Below, piece after piece: positions 20,786 through 30,146 of a stretch of 64,000 nucleotides of DNA. The translations under genes and the position numbers were made by a program. Origin of the DNA: Vibrio sp. FE10 (GTDB lineage Bacteria; Pseudomonadota; Gammaproteobacteria; Enterobacterales; Vibrionaceae). Location of the stretch: contig NZ_AP028068.1 of the NCBI RefSeq assembly GCF_030297155.1, positions 1,054,001 to 1,118,000 on the forward strand, in the 5' to 3' direction. The notes under the pieces are model-generated. The model was not told the origin of the DNA. It saw nothing but the letters and a program-made list of their open reading frames with translations, and did no database searches. Every line of letters begins with the position of its first letter. The first letter of the stretch is position 1.

Positions 20786-21785
20786 TGTTTCTCCTAATGG
20801 CTAACAGCATAAATGCGAAGAACATTGCCGCAGACAGTGGCCATACGAACCACTCTTGTTGCGGTCGCCATATCTTAGTGGCGTTTGTCACGGGTTCTAA
20901 CTGATTGATGGTGTCGTAAATAGTTGCCAGTTCTTTGCTGTCTCGCGCTCGGAAGTATTGACCGCCAGTGCGCTTGGCGATTTCCATTAGCGTGCGTTCA
21001 TCTAAGTCTTGAGCAGTATTGACCTTACGAGTCATGAAGAACTCTTTGACCATCATTTCGCCCGCACCGACACCTACGGTATAGATCGTCGCGTTGTACT
21101 TCTTAGCAATATCCGCAGCTTCTAGTGGATCTAATACGCCCGCGGTATTGCTGCCGTCACTAAGTAGGATCATCACACGCTGAGGGGCGTCACTGTCGAC
21201 AAAGGTTTTGGTGGCAAGGCCGATACCATCACCGATCGCAGTTTGAGTACCAATCAGCTTTAGCACTGCCTGATTGAGCTGTTGTGAGAGCGTGTCTCTG
21301 TCTAAAGTCAGTGGCGTCTGCAAGTAGGCGTGATCAGCAAATAACACCAATCCAACTCGGTCGCCTTTTCGTCGCTCAATAAAGTCACTCAATACATGTT
21401 TCACTGCCGATAAGCGATCGATGTACTCGCCATTGAACTGCATGTCTTCTTGGCTCATCGAGTAGGAGAGGTCGACAACCAACATTAAGTCTCGGTGTTT
21501 TGGTTGAAACTCAACTGGTTCGCCGTACCAAACTGGACGTGCCATCGCCGTTACCAATAAAAGCCAGATGATGACCGATAAGGCTTTGGGTAAGCGACTG
21601 CTTGGCGTTTTGGTATTGCTGTCCTCGGGCAAAAACGGAAGCCTTAGCGCGCTGCTTGATTCTGATTTTGGTGACAATAGGTAAACAAGGAGCGGCAGTG
21701 GTACTAGGATAAACATCCACCACCAAACGAACTCGATGTTTATTATGCTCTTGCTTAGAAACATAGAGCTTAGAAAATCACTCAT
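20778..21785 (-). CDS. BatA-like von Willebrand A domain membrane protein
   Basis: The 335-residue product has two N-terminal hydrophobic segments (WWMFILVPLPLLVYLL and ALSVIIWLLLVTAMA), a VWA domain with intact MIDAS (VDLSYSMS, with TQTAIGDGIG and LLSDGSN later), and a C-terminal helix near 310-330. This is the BatA layout of one VWA domain between membrane anchors. ATG 21785 is chosen for GAGG six bases upstream; it overlaps the DUF4381 gene by eight bases. It would work with BatB and BatD, with MoxR as the ATPase partner. Confidence 0.92.
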
Positions 21786-22263
21786 AACGACCTCGCTTTG
21801 GAGGAAGGGCTTTACGAAGCCAGGTTTCGCAGTCATTAACCAATTGCTGCTGAGCCTTTTTCTGCTCGTCGTTTATTAAAGCTGAATCTTGGTAGAGCGC
21901 TTGTTGCCATTGCGATTTTTTTGCGGCGAACAACGGTTTTGCCAATTGCGCATCTAAGAACTCCAACCAATCATCACCAGACAAGCCTGCTACTTTTTCG
22001 CGTGGGAAATAGCTCAGCGCTGCTTGACGAAGGATGTCTTGAGCTGCACTCGGAGACAAAGCATTTGAAGGCTGACTACTACGCAAGCAAGCAAGTGCTT
22101 CGTTCTTCGCGTGTTGGTTCTTTTGTCTGCGTTTTACAATGAAAAACACTAAGGCGATCAGAGCAATAGCCGTAATAATCACAGCCCACCAACCCCATGC
22201 CAAAGGCCACCATGATGGTGCATCTGGTGCAATGACTGGGCTTAAATCTAAGGACTGATTCAT
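21778..22263 (-). CDS. DUF4381 membrane protein of the MoxR/Bat operon
   Basis: The 161-residue product starts SLDLSPVIAPDAPSWWPL, then one transmembrane helix (GWWAVIITAIALIALVFFIV), a Lys/Arg-rich stop and a cytoplasmic helical domain of about 100 residues. This is the DUF4381 family, found almost only between DUF58 and VWA genes in such operons. It overlaps the DUF58 gene by ATGA and BatA by eight bases, indicating tight translational coupling. No enzymatic motif is seen; the role is probably structural. Confidence 0.88.
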   Translation of the reverse strand: MNQSLDLSPVIAPDAPSWWPLAWGWWAVIITAIALIALVFFIVKRRQKNQHAKNEALACLRSSQPSNALSPSAAQDILRQAALSYFPREKVAGLSGDDWLEFLDAQLAKPLFAAKKSQWQQALYQDSALINDEQKKAQQQLVNDCETWLRKALPPKRGRYE

Positions 22264-23186
22264 GACTGAGATCCTGATATCTGGCTCATTAGTGACTGCG
22301 CACTAGACAGAGAGCTATAAGGTATCGCGAGAGATAAACTAAGTTTCTGCAACTGCTGCTTCTTTAATGAAAACGCTTGGTTAAGCTTTTCCTTTTCTTT
22401 ATTAGAAGAGAAGTTGAACCACTGAGTTTTGTCGCCATCGGTCACCTGTTTAGATCCTTTGTAGGTAGTTTCACCTTGCTCCAACGGGTCGTAAAAATGC
22501 ACCAAGCGAACTCGATTATGTCGACGTATTTGATTGATAAGTGAGTAATTACTTTCGTTATAACGGACAAAATCACTGAGCATAATGATATCGCTGCCTT
22601 TCGGGCAAAGCTGATGAAGAGACTTCAGCCCATGCTCCAAGGTTGTGTCGCTGTGATTGTCTTGGTTGGTCAGCGCTGCGTTATTGATTTCTATGACTTT
22701 TTGTAAAATACGCAGCGGAGCATGGTTGCTAGCACTTGGTTTAATCTCAATGATCTCTTGGCCAGTATCTATCACTGCGCCAATACGATCCTTTTGAGCA
22801 ACGGTTAACCAGCAAAGTTGGCTGGCAAAGTGCGCGAGTTGAACCGATTTAAGCAACAAGGTTGAGCCGAAAATCATACTGCTCGATAGATCTAAGAACA
22901 AAATCACAGGCTGTTCTCTTTCTTCAGAAAACAGTTTGGTATGCGCCTTGCCTGTTCTCGCCGTGACACGCCAATCAATGCTGCGGATATCGTCACCCGC
23001 CTGATATTGACGAACCTCAGAGAAATTCATCCCGCGACCTTTGCGATTGCTCTCGTGTTGACCGTTAAGCTGAGACCAAAGGCTCTTCGCTGGAGGCAAC
23101 CAGCGAACAGACTGCGCCTTGTATTGCAGCAGTTCGTCCAGATTTAACGTGACACCGTCACTATGGTTGGGTAATTGATTATTCAT
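22260..23186 (-). CDS. DUF58 protein of the MoxR/Bat operon
   Basis: The 308-residue product has the DUF58 hallmark DDIRSIDWRVTARTGKAHTK followed by a VWA-like strand (LFLDLSSSMIFGS), where DLSSS resembles a MIDAS. There is no signal peptide, so it is cytoplasmic. ATG 23186 has AGGG eight bases upstream; an upstream TTG would add eight residues. DUF58 proteins are constant partners of MoxR ATPases. Its stop overlaps the next start (ATGA). Confidence 0.9.
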   Translation of the reverse strand: MNNQLPNHSDGVTLNLDELLQYKAQSVRWLPPAKSLWSQLNGQHESNRKGRGMNFSEVRQYQAGDDIRSIDWRVTARTGKAHTKLFSEEREQPVILFLDLSSSMIFGSTLLLKSVQLAHFASQLCWLTVAQKDRIGAVIDTGQEIIEIKPSASNHAPLRILQKVIEINNAALTNQDNHSDTTLEHGLKSLHQLCPKGSDIIMLSDFVRYNESNYSLINQIRRHNRVRLVHFYDPLEQGETTYKGSKQVTDGDKTQWFNFSSNKEKEKLNQAFSLKKQQLQKLSLSLAIPYSSLSSAQSLMSQISGSQS

Positions 23187-23196
23187 GCGCGTATCC

Positions 23197-24153
23197 CTAT
23201 GCGCTACCAACCAACGAGATAAGGTGAGCGATCACTTGGTTTGCAGTGACCCCTTCGGCTTGTGCGTGGTAGCTACGCAGTAGGCGGTGGCGTAGTACAG
23301 GGAATGCCATCGCTTGAACATCTTGTGGCGTGACGTAATCTCGTCCTGCAAGCCAAGCGTGAGCGCGGGCACAACGGTCTAACGCAATGGTTGCACGAGG
23401 GCTAACACCCATGTCTAACCATTGATCAAGTTGGTCGCTGTATTGCTTAGGTTGGCGAGTCGCCATAACCAGTCGAATAATGTACTGCTCGATGGTATCT
23501 GCCATGTGAATGTTGAGCACTTCTTGGCGAGCTTCGAAGATAGTTTGTTGAGAGATAGGCTCTGGTTGAACAGGTTGGTTGCCTTGAGCTTCGCCTCTGT
23601 TTAGGCGCAAGATCTCAAGCTCACTTTCCATGTCTGGATAAGCGACTTCTAAATGCAGCAAGAAACGGTCTAACTGAGCTTCTGGTAGCGGGTAAGTACC
23701 TTCTTGTTCAATCGGGTTTTGCGTTGCCATCACCAAAAACAGATCAGGTAGAGCATAGGTTTTTCGACCTGCGGTTACCTGTTTCTCGGCCATCGCTTCT
23801 AACATCGCGGCTTGTACTTTCGCTGGAGCACGGTTGATCTCATCCGCTAGAATAAGCGAGTTAAAAATAGGTCCAGATTGGAAGGTGAACTCTCCGGTTT
23901 CTGGACGGAAAATATCGGTACCAGTTAGGTCGGCAGGCAATAGATCGGGAGTGAACTGAATACGATGAAAATCTCCCTCGACACAGTCAGCCAGCGACTT
24001 GACGGCGCGGGTTTTTGCCAACCCGGGAGGCCCTTCAACTAGGATGTGACCATCTGCCAATAAGGCGATCATCAGTTGCTTTACGAGCTCTTGCTGACCA
24101 ATGATTTGAGACTCTAAGTAGTTTTGAAGGATTTCGAAGTTATTTTTATGCAT
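23197..24153 (-). CDS. MoxR-family AAA+ ATPase
   Basis: This AAA+ chaperone-like ATPase of 318 residues is the first gene of the six-gene operon. Motifs: Walker A in the MoxR form GPPGLAKT, sensor/pore segment QFTPDLLPADLTGTD, Walker B LADEINRAP, sensor 1 ATQNP and lid residues RFLLHLEV. MoxR proteins are thought to assemble or activate metal-centred or VWA-domain partners. The order moxR-DUF58-DUF4381-batA-batB/C-batD matches, from memory, V. cholerae VCA0172-VCA0177. The start ATG has GAGAG upstream. Confidence 0.95.
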   Translation of the reverse strand: MHKNNFEILQNYLESQIIGQQELVKQLMIALLADGHILVEGPPGLAKTRAVKSLADCVEGDFHRIQFTPDLLPADLTGTDIFRPETGEFTFQSGPIFNSLILADEINRAPAKVQAAMLEAMAEKQVTAGRKTYALPDLFLVMATQNPIEQEGTYPLPEAQLDRFLLHLEVAYPDMESELEILRLNRGEAQGNQPVQPEPISQQTIFEARQEVLNIHMADTIEQYIIRLVMATRQPKQYSDQLDQWLDMGVSPRATIALDRCARAHAWLAGRDYVTPQDVQAMAFPVLRHRLLRSYHAQAEGVTANQVIAHLISLVGSA

Positions 24154-24318
24154 TTTTGGACTCTCTGGGGGCCATTTGATTCTTATTTTGAGTATTGGTC
24201 ACTTATTAATAGGAAAAAGTTCCAGTACATCTACGTAATTTATTTTTCCAAAAATGGAATGATTTACAAGTGTTTAGCCAAAGTAACGTTAAGCTCAACG
24301 GTTTTACCATAGTCAGAC

Positions 24319-25011
24319 TTAAAAGGCGTGTTTTAGTGTTAACCAAAAGTTGTCGTCTTCATCGGTATTTATCGCCATGCTCGTTTCTTTTGTAATGTTG
24401 TGACCCACTTGAGTGACGAGCTCAAATAAACGAATTTTTCGTCCATTAACGCTGTAGGTATATTGGGGTACCAAGTTGACGAACCAGTCGTCGGCGACTT
24501 GCCAGCGAATAAAGGTATACAAGGTGACGATCGATGTATCTGGAAACAGCGCCTTTTGAGCTTGCTTATCGTCTGTCCACGTTTCGCCATATAGAAGGGC
24601 TGGGTTAATCCTAAGTTTATCTGAGATAGGAATTATCTGGATGGCGCCAACAGAAGCTCGGTTAACGGGAATCGCATTGGCATTGTTGCGCTGCATATCG
24701 ACAAATAATCCCGTCCCACTTTGTTTATAGATAGAAAAGTGACGTAGATGTACGGTTTCAAAATCGTCTTTAAATTGAATGAAGCTGTTGTGACCAAATG
24801 CACTGTCGGGGCTGTTGAATCCGAATTGTGCGATGGCACCATATCCATTGGTTCCTGTTCGTATTCCCAGAAATGAGCTTAGCGCGGTAGGATCGTCTAG
24901 ATCTTCTATTTGTTCTAGCTCTGGTTCTAATTCTAGTTCTTCTGTTTGCGCTGCTTGTGCCGTTATAAGAAAAGACATGAGCGACAGCAATGATAGTAGT
25001 TTGAGTAGCAT
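24319..25011 (-). CDS. Putative outer-membrane beta-barrel protein
   Basis: The 230-residue product has a signal peptide (KLLSLLSLMSFLITAQA), an acidic Glu/Asp/Leu stretch (ELELEPELEQIEDLDD), then alternating amphipathic strands rich in aromatic residues, ending LTLKHAF with the terminal Phe typical of BAM-inserted barrels. ATG 25011 has GAGG five bases away and is preferred over the 251-codon frame. It lies 79 bp after the gene for an unfamiliar secreted protein on the same strand, and the two are probably cotranscribed. I do not recognise the family; a transporter-type barrel is possible. Confidence 0.7.
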   Translation of the reverse strand: MLLKLLSLLSLMSFLITAQAAQTEELELEPELEQIEDLDDPTALSSFLGIRTGTNGYGAIAQFGFNSPDSAFGHNSFIQFKDDFETVHLRHFSIYKQSGTGLFVDMQRNNANAIPVNRASVGAIQIIPISDKLRINPALLYGETWTDDKQAQKALFPDTSIVTLYTFIRWQVADDWFVNLVPQYTYSVNGRKIRLFELVTQVGHNITKETSMAINTDEDDNFWLTLKHAF

Positions 25012-25090
25012 GGCAACCTCAGAAAATTGATGGTATTCGGTCATAGATGGCAGGCGGGGAACCTGCCATTTCATAGATATCAGGCTAGGA

Positions 25091-26467
25091 TTAGCCTTCC
25101 ATGCAAGGGAGCATGAGCTCGAACTTGTTGGTCGTTGTGTAGAAGGTCCTTGGGTAGTATTCCCCCATCACTGGAGCAATATCTTTGTCCTGCGGGATGT
25201 TCTGGATAGCATGCGTGAATTTCGGTGAAGCGAGCATATGTCGAATTTGCACAATTGATGCATCTTCATCAATAATGCCATCTCCATTGTCTGACATTGG
25301 AAGCCAACCGACGCCACATTGTGCAAAGGCATTACGTGGTCTATCGGCGGCACGGCTCACCACGACGGTGTAATAACCATCTTTATCGACGGGAATATTT
25401 TCATCGTGAAGGCAGTCGTTCACTTTCGTCACAGCAAACCCTTGGTTAGAACAGACTGACCAATAACGAAGTTCGCCGGCGGTCATTTCTTTATCACCAT
25501 CAATGGTTTTTGGCGTGACAGGTGCTTTCGCTCTTAGTACGTAGACAGGGCCATGTTTGCGATTGACGACGGTTCTAATGTAGTTGTTATCAAGATTTGG
25601 GTAGAAGCCACCCGTGCTACGTCTAGCTTCAGGATTGATTTTCCCTGTGTAGATGCCTAACAAGCTTTCTCGGTCGAGTTGAATGTGCCAGGTCGAGGGA
25701 TTGGTTGCAGGAAAACCAACGGGTTTGTTAGGTTGTGACACCAGCTCTCGGTACTTATCGACTGGGATTCCCAAAGCATTGATCTTGGCTTTGAGTGGTT
25801 GTGCACTATTCATTGCATCACAAGCCTCTTGGCCTCTGAGCTCTTTGCCAGACGCTAGAGTTAGCACTGGCTCGGGTAGCGACGCATCTCCGGTCCCATC
25901 GCTGTTTTCGTCTTTTGCATAGATCCGATAGATCAGAGTTTGTTGATTTGCCAGCGATCTCGGCGCATGTAGCTCATCCATCTCAAGGCCGTCACGCACT
26001 TGGCCTGCGGTGTAATCAGTTTTAGGTTGAGAGTCGAGTATCTTTACTTGATAACTTCTTAACACACTGTCGCGCTGATTCCCTTCTCTGAAAGGGTTCA
26101 CGCTGCTTTGGTTGGGTTTGATCATATAATCGGGTAACGATTGTAACGGCCTTCCATGGTCATCATAGCTAATCAATGACATGTAACGTGAATGGGGAAA
26201 TTGCCCTTCTAACCTGAGCTTTGCATCATCAGGAACGGTAAACGTCGCTCCCCAATATTTCACTGCAGCGTCGGGATACGCAACGTTGATGAATGGGTCT
26301 GCAGATACTGGACCTAAACGGAAGAAACATGTTCTTTCTCCTGGAATACCTTCAAACTGATCATTGGCGGCAGACACTGTACTCCAACTGGCACATGTGA
26401 TTAAAACTGTTGCGATTGAGCCTTTACTGAGCCAACGGCTCAATGTGGTTGCGGATGGCATTTGCAT
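25091..26467 (-). CDS. Secreted protein of unknown function with DxDxDG-like loops
   Basis: The 458-residue product has an N-terminal signal peptide ending STVSAAN and no further membrane helix. It contains several Cys and two acidic loops resembling calcium-binding loops (DENSDGTGD near 195 and DNGDGIIDED near 398), although key positions are imperfect. The segment YWGATFTVPDDAKLRLEGQF suggests a beta-sandwich. I do not recognise the family. AGAGGA precedes the ATG. It is transcribed away from a Crp/Fnr-type regulator across a 103-bp region containing a perfect inverted repeat, so it is probably that regulator's target. Confidence 0.75.
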   Translation of the reverse strand: MQMPSATTLSRWLSKGSIATVLITCASWSTVSAANDQFEGIPGERTCFFRLGPVSADPFINVAYPDAAVKYWGATFTVPDDAKLRLEGQFPHSRYMSLISYDDHGRPLQSLPDYMIKPNQSSVNPFREGNQRDSVLRSYQVKILDSQPKTDYTAGQVRDGLEMDELHAPRSLANQQTLIYRIYAKDENSDGTGDASLPEPVLTLASGKELRGQEACDAMNSAQPLKAKINALGIPVDKYRELVSQPNKPVGFPATNPSTWHIQLDRESLLGIYTGKINPEARRSTGGFYPNLDNNYIRTVVNRKHGPVYVLRAKAPVTPKTIDGDKEMTAGELRYWSVCSNQGFAVTKVNDCLHDENIPVDKDGYYTVVVSRAADRPRNAFAQCGVGWLPMSDNGDGIIDEDASIVQIRHMLASPKFTHAIQNIPQDKDIAPVMGEYYPRTFYTTTNKFELMLPCMEG

Positions 26468-26518
26468 TCTTAAATCCTCTTTTCACGACCTTGTGGTGTT
26501 TCCTAATATTTCTGTTTG

Positions 26519-26549
26519 ATTAATTGTTAATTTGTCTGTAACAATTAAT
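26519..26549. promoter_or_regulatory. Inverted-repeat operator candidate in a divergent promoter
   Basis: Arms ATTAATTGTTA and TAACAATTAAT are perfectly complementary over 11 bp with a 9-bp spacer. It lies midway between the secreted-protein gene and the Crp/Fnr-type regulator gene. Arm and spacer lengths fit a dimeric HTH regulator; it is not a CRP or FNR consensus. Confidence 0.6.
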
Positions 26550-26570
26550 TAACAATCTATCAGGGGCGAG

Positions 26571-27323
26571 TTGAGAACAATGTGTAAAATCTTACATTCT
26601 AGTGTCGTTCACTCGATGAGTCGGGAAGAGCTGCAATCAATGCTGGTTCGAGTATTAACAGAGGATCCAACCTTATCGCGGCTTGATCAGGGCGCGATCG
26701 AAGAAATTATCCAAGCTGCTAGAATAGAAACCTATAAAATTCCGACATTACTGAATTCAGCCTATACCTCGGTTGATACCATGCGTCTCGTGGTTAAGGG
26801 CCATATTGAACTGATGAGTTACAGTGAAAGTGGTGATGAGGCGTGCATTGCAATATTAGGTCCAAACAGTTGGCTGACGTGGATAGGGTGCTTTGATGAT
26901 CAACCGACCAACCATAATTTCTATTCTTCTCCTGATGCGATTGTCGTGGCTATTCCGGTGACAAAAATGAGAGATATTGCCGATCGTTATCCGGGGCTCT
27001 ACAAAATTGCGATTCGTGAAATCAGCTTTCGTTTTCGACTTTTAATGGAGTGGACGACGGAGTCCGTGCTGTTAAAAAATGAATTTCGGGTCGCTAAGTT
27101 ACTCTTATTAGTCAGTCGTTTAAATGGGGTGCCGAACGAACTCAATTCGATCTTATATACTCAAGATAAGTTGGCGCATCTGTCTCGGTGTACCCGTCAA
27201 ACACTCAGTCGTTCTCTGCAGCAATTAGCGAAAGAAGGCATGATTGAGATTGGCTATCGACGCATTGATATCCTCAATGAGGACAAACTTAATGCCTTCA
27301 TAGCTGAAGGGTTAGCGTGTTAA
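26571..27323 (+). CDS. Crp/Fnr-family transcriptional regulator
   Basis: The 250-residue product has an N-terminal cyclic-nucleotide-binding-like fold (about 40-150; VDTMRLVVKGHIELMSYSES and AILGPNSWLTW) and a C-terminal winged helix with recognition region LAHLSRCTRQTLSRSLQQLA. The cAMP-contact residues of CRP are not evident, so its ligand is unknown; Cys residues are too few and scattered for an FNR cluster. TTG 26571 has AGGGG four bases upstream; ATG 26580 is an alternative three codons later. It is divergent from the secreted-protein gene and probably controls it and itself. Confidence 0.85.
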   Translation: MRTMCKILHSSVVHSMSREELQSMLVRVLTEDPTLSRLDQGAIEEIIQAARIETYKIPTLLNSAYTSVDTMRLVVKGHIELMSYSESGDEACIAILGPNSWLTWIGCFDDQPTNHNFYSSPDAIVVAIPVTKMRDIADRYPGLYKIAIREISFRFRLLMEWTTESVLLKNEFRVAKLLLLVSRLNGVPNELNSILYTQDKLAHLSRCTRQTLSRSLQQLAKEGMIEIGYRRIDILNEDKLNAFIAEGLAC

Positions 27324-27564
27324 AGATCATTAAATAACTCAAGCGAATGCTAAGAAGGTAATGACATTGACCTTGTTAATCTTTATTCCAAGAGAAAATG
27401 ATTGAGTTGTTACATCATATTTGCAAATTTTTGCGATAATCCTATCTAGTTTTATTGGTTTTGGCCGATACATCACTCAGATTGTGCATTTCTGATTGGA
27501 GTGCACTAAAAAAGTCCTGTTCAGGGTACACAAATAACGAGCGATTCTTTTTAAAGGTCCAAAT

Positions 27565-29481
27565 ATGTTGAAAACTAACTCTCTGAGTATTAAGCAAAAG
27601 GTTGTACTTGGAATTACTTTTGCGGTTCTTGCTTCTACAGTCATTGTCGGTGCGATGGCGCAACAACAAGCAAGAGATGTATTGAGTCATCGATTGGTTG
27701 ATATTGAGCTTCCTGGGATGCTTGAGCGAATCAATGGTGAAATTGACCGTGAAGTCTCTCAACTGTTGTTAGCGGCGGAGCAAATTGCGTCAAATGAATT
27801 CATTTCTGATGCTATCGAATCGACCGATCGTGATGCTGAATTAGAAAACAAACTTGTTAAACAACTGAACAACGTGCGTAATCAATATCAGTTGAACGAT
27901 GCTTCAGTAGCGAACCGTCAAACGGCTTTCTACTGGAACCAAGATGGTTTCTTGCGTCAACTAAACCAACAACAAGACGGTTGGTTCTTTGGCTTTATTC
28001 AGTCAGGTCAGCCAACCATGGTGAGCATGTTCCAAGAAGCCAATGGCGAAGTGAAAATGTTCGCTAACTACCAACAGCCTTCTGGTTTGGCGATGTCAGG
28101 TCTATCAAAGTCGATGGATGACATGGTTAACCTGCTTAACGGTTTCAAGATTGAAAATACTGGCTTTGTATTTCTGACTGATAGTCAAGGTGATGTACAA
28201 ATTCACCGTGAGCGTTCTCGAAGTGACTCTTCACTACAACAACTTTACGGCCCTCAATCAAGCCAGCTATTGAACAAGTCGGGCTTCAACCTGATCACCA
28301 CTGAAAGCCAAGGACAAGAGCTATTTGTCGCGAGTCTTTATGTGTCATCAATGGACTGGTTCGTTATTGGTGTGGTTCCAACCGATGAAGTGTTTGCTGA
28401 GCTTGATGCGACTGCGCAAAAGATGCTGATCATGACGGCGGTTGTGGCTTTGGTGTTTATCCTAATGGGCGTAGTGCTAGCAAACAGCATTACTCAGCCA
28501 ATTAAACTTCTGGCTAAACGATTCGGTGACCTTGGCGAGGGCGATGGCGATCTTGCGCAGCGTATTGAAGTAAAAGGCAACGATGAAATCGCACAGCTTT
28601 CTAAGGGCTTTAACGGATTCATTGAGAAGATTCACGAGTCGATGAAAGAAGTATGCTCGACAAGCCAAGCGCTTCAGGTAGCGGCGGAAAGTGTTTCTAA
28701 CAAAGCACACATCACCCACGACAACAGCCAAGAGCAACGTGACCAAACCCTTCAAGTGGTGGCTGCAATCAACCAAATGGGTATGACCATCAGTGAGATT
28801 GCATCAAACGCGGCGACAGCAGCAGAAACAGCCACGCAAGCTTCAGGTAATACGGAAGTGGGTCGTTCTGTGGTAAACAAAGCAAAAGACGCGATCAGTC
28901 GTTTAGCACAAGATATCGAAAGCACGGGTCAAGTGGTTGAACAGCTTGCTTCAACAACTCAAGATATCGGTTCTATTTTGGGTGTTATCCGTGATATTTC
29001 AGAGCAAACCAACTTGCTCGCATTGAACGCAGCGATTGAAGCTGCACGTGCCGGTGAGCAAGGCCGTGGCTTTGCCGTGGTAGCCGATGAAGTTCGTAAC
29101 CTTGCAAGTCGTACAGCAGATTCAACGGAAGAGATTCAGAAGATGATCAACCAACTGCAAAGCGATGCGAAAGATGCGGTAACGGCAATGAGTGCCGGTA
29201 AAGTGATTACACTTGAGGGCGTATCGGCATCGGATGAAGCGGTAGACGTGCTGGGTGGCATCTCAGGTCGTATCGTTGATATCACTGACCGTAACACTCA
29301 AGTGGCAACGGCAACGGAAGAGCAATCAACCGTAGTTCACACCATCAACCAGAACATTGAAGAGATTAACGCAATCAATGAAGTGACAACGGGCACGGCT
29401 GAGCAGCTTGCTGAAGCGAGCCAAGAGCTTCGAGACCTTTCTTCACGTCTGGATAAGATGGTTGGTTCATTTAAGCTTTAA
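27565..29481 (+). CDS. Methyl-accepting chemotaxis protein, Cache type
   Basis: This 638-residue chemoreceptor has TM1 near 12-30, a large periplasmic domain of about 250 residues with PAS/Cache features ([28 protein letters not shown] and [15 protein letters not shown]), TM2 ([19 protein letters not shown]) and HAMP. The signalling domain has the conserved tip [20 protein letters not shown]. The final [11 protein letters not shown] before TM2 is typical of dCache sensors that bind amino acids or organic acids; the ligand cannot be assigned. It is monocistronic with a strong terminator. Confidence 0.94.
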   Translation: MLKTNSLSIKQKVVLGITFAVLASTVIVGAMAQQQARDVLSHRLVDIELPGMLERINGEIDREVSQLLLAAEQIASNEFISDAIESTDRDAELENKLVKQLNNVRNQYQLNDASVANRQTAFYWNQDGFLRQLNQQQDGWFFGFIQSGQPTMVSMFQEANGEVKMFANYQQPSGLAMSGLSKSMDDMVNLLNGFKIENTGFVFLTDSQGDVQIHRERSRSDSSLQQLYGPQSSQLLNKSGFNLITTESQGQELFVASLYVSSMDWFVIGVVPTDEVFAELDATAQKMLIMTAVVALVFILMGVVLANSITQPIKLLAKRFGDLGEGDGDLAQRIEVKGNDEIAQLSKGFNGFIEKIHESMKEVCSTSQALQVAAESVSNKAHITHDNSQEQRDQTLQVVAAINQMGMTISEIASNAATAAETATQASGNTEVGRSVVNKAKDAISRLAQDIESTGQVVEQLASTTQDIGSILGVIRDISEQTNLLALNAAIEAARAGEQGRGFAVVADEVRNLASRTADSTEEIQKMINQLQSDAKDAVTAMSAGKVITLEGVSASDEAVDVLGGISGRIVDITDRNTQVATATEEQSTVVHTINQNIEEINAINEVTTGTAEQLAEASQELRDLSSRLDKMVGSFKL

Positions 29482-29539
29482 TCTCTTTAAGCTTTAATTC
29501 CTCTAAGCTATAGCATGGCTTAGAAAGGGACATAGACGA

Positions 29540-29578
29540 AGAGCTGGATTCATTTAATCGTGAATCCAGCTCTTTTTA
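29540..29578 (+). terminator. Rho-independent terminator of the Cache chemoreceptor gene
   Basis: The 13-bp perfect stem AGAGCTGGATTCA / TGAATCCAGCTCT with an eight-base loop is followed by TTTTATTT. Confidence 0.9.
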
Positions 29579-29705
29579 TTTACGGGCTTGTTTTCTTCTA
29601 ACTGACCTTAGCTTGATCTGGTTTCGGGCTTTGCACTTAATCGCTCTAGCATCACAGGGCGTAAATGAGTAAAATCTGATTAGGTTTAATATTTAGGTAA
29701 GTATC

Positions 29706-29906
29706 ATGAGCGATTTTGAAAAAGAACTAGAGCAGATGACTCAAGAGATGGGCGATGAGCCAGAAGTAAAACTGCCATCAATTGAAGAGCAAAAAGCGAT
29801 CGTTGCTGAGTTTAAGCGACTAGAAGCGGAAGGCAAACTAACACCTGAAGTGTTAGAAAAGCATTTTGGCCAGTTCAACAAAACAAGTGATACGCCAATC
29901 CACTAA
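29706..29906 (+). CDS. Small acidic conserved-type protein
   Basis: The 66-residue cytoplasmic protein is rich in Glu and Lys and predicted mainly helical (EKELEQMTQEMGDEPE; IEEQKAIVAEFKRLEAEG). The ATG has AGGTAAG upstream, and the frame is followed by its own terminator, which supports a real gene. No motif is recognised. The LTPEVLEKHFGQF end may be a small helix-turn-helix-like fold, but this is not firm. Confidence 0.7.
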   Translation: MSDFEKELEQMTQEMGDEPEVKLPSIEEQKAIVAEFKRLEAEGKLTPEVLEKHFGQFNKTSDTPIH

Positions 29907-29962
29907 GTTTCTGCTGGGCCAACCTATATCGTTAGATAGGGTGGCTTTTAGCTCAAATAGAT

Positions 29963-29991
29963 AAAGGTCTAGCATCCGCTAGGCCTTTTTT
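29963..29991 (+). terminator. Rho-independent terminator after the small acidic protein
   Basis: The 10-bp stem AAGGTCTAGC / GCTAGGCCTT (one G-U pair) with an ATCC loop is followed by TTTTT. Confidence 0.85.
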
Positions 29992-30008
29992 ATTGCTAGT
30001 CGTTAAAA

Positions 30009-30044
30009 GATGAAGATGAAGATGAAGATGAAGATGAAGATGAA
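30009..30044. repeat. Hexanucleotide microsatellite (GATGAA x6)
   Basis: Six perfect copies of GATGAA lie between two convergent terminators, outside any gene. Strain-variable copy number is likely. Confidence 0.9.
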
Positions 30045-30078
30045 TGAGAGCGGAGCTAAGCGAGTAAAGCTTACAGAA

Positions 30079-30110
30079 TAAAAAATCCCCCTTACAAGGT
30101 AAGAGGGATT
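30079..30110 (-). terminator. Rho-independent terminator of malK
   Basis: AATCCCCCTTAC pairs with GTAAGAGGGATT (one mismatch, three-base loop) and is followed on the minus strand by a T-run, 37 bp after the malK stop. Confidence 0.85.
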
Positions 30111-30146
30111 CGATATGGGCAAGTTATATCTTAAAAGGCGAACCGA

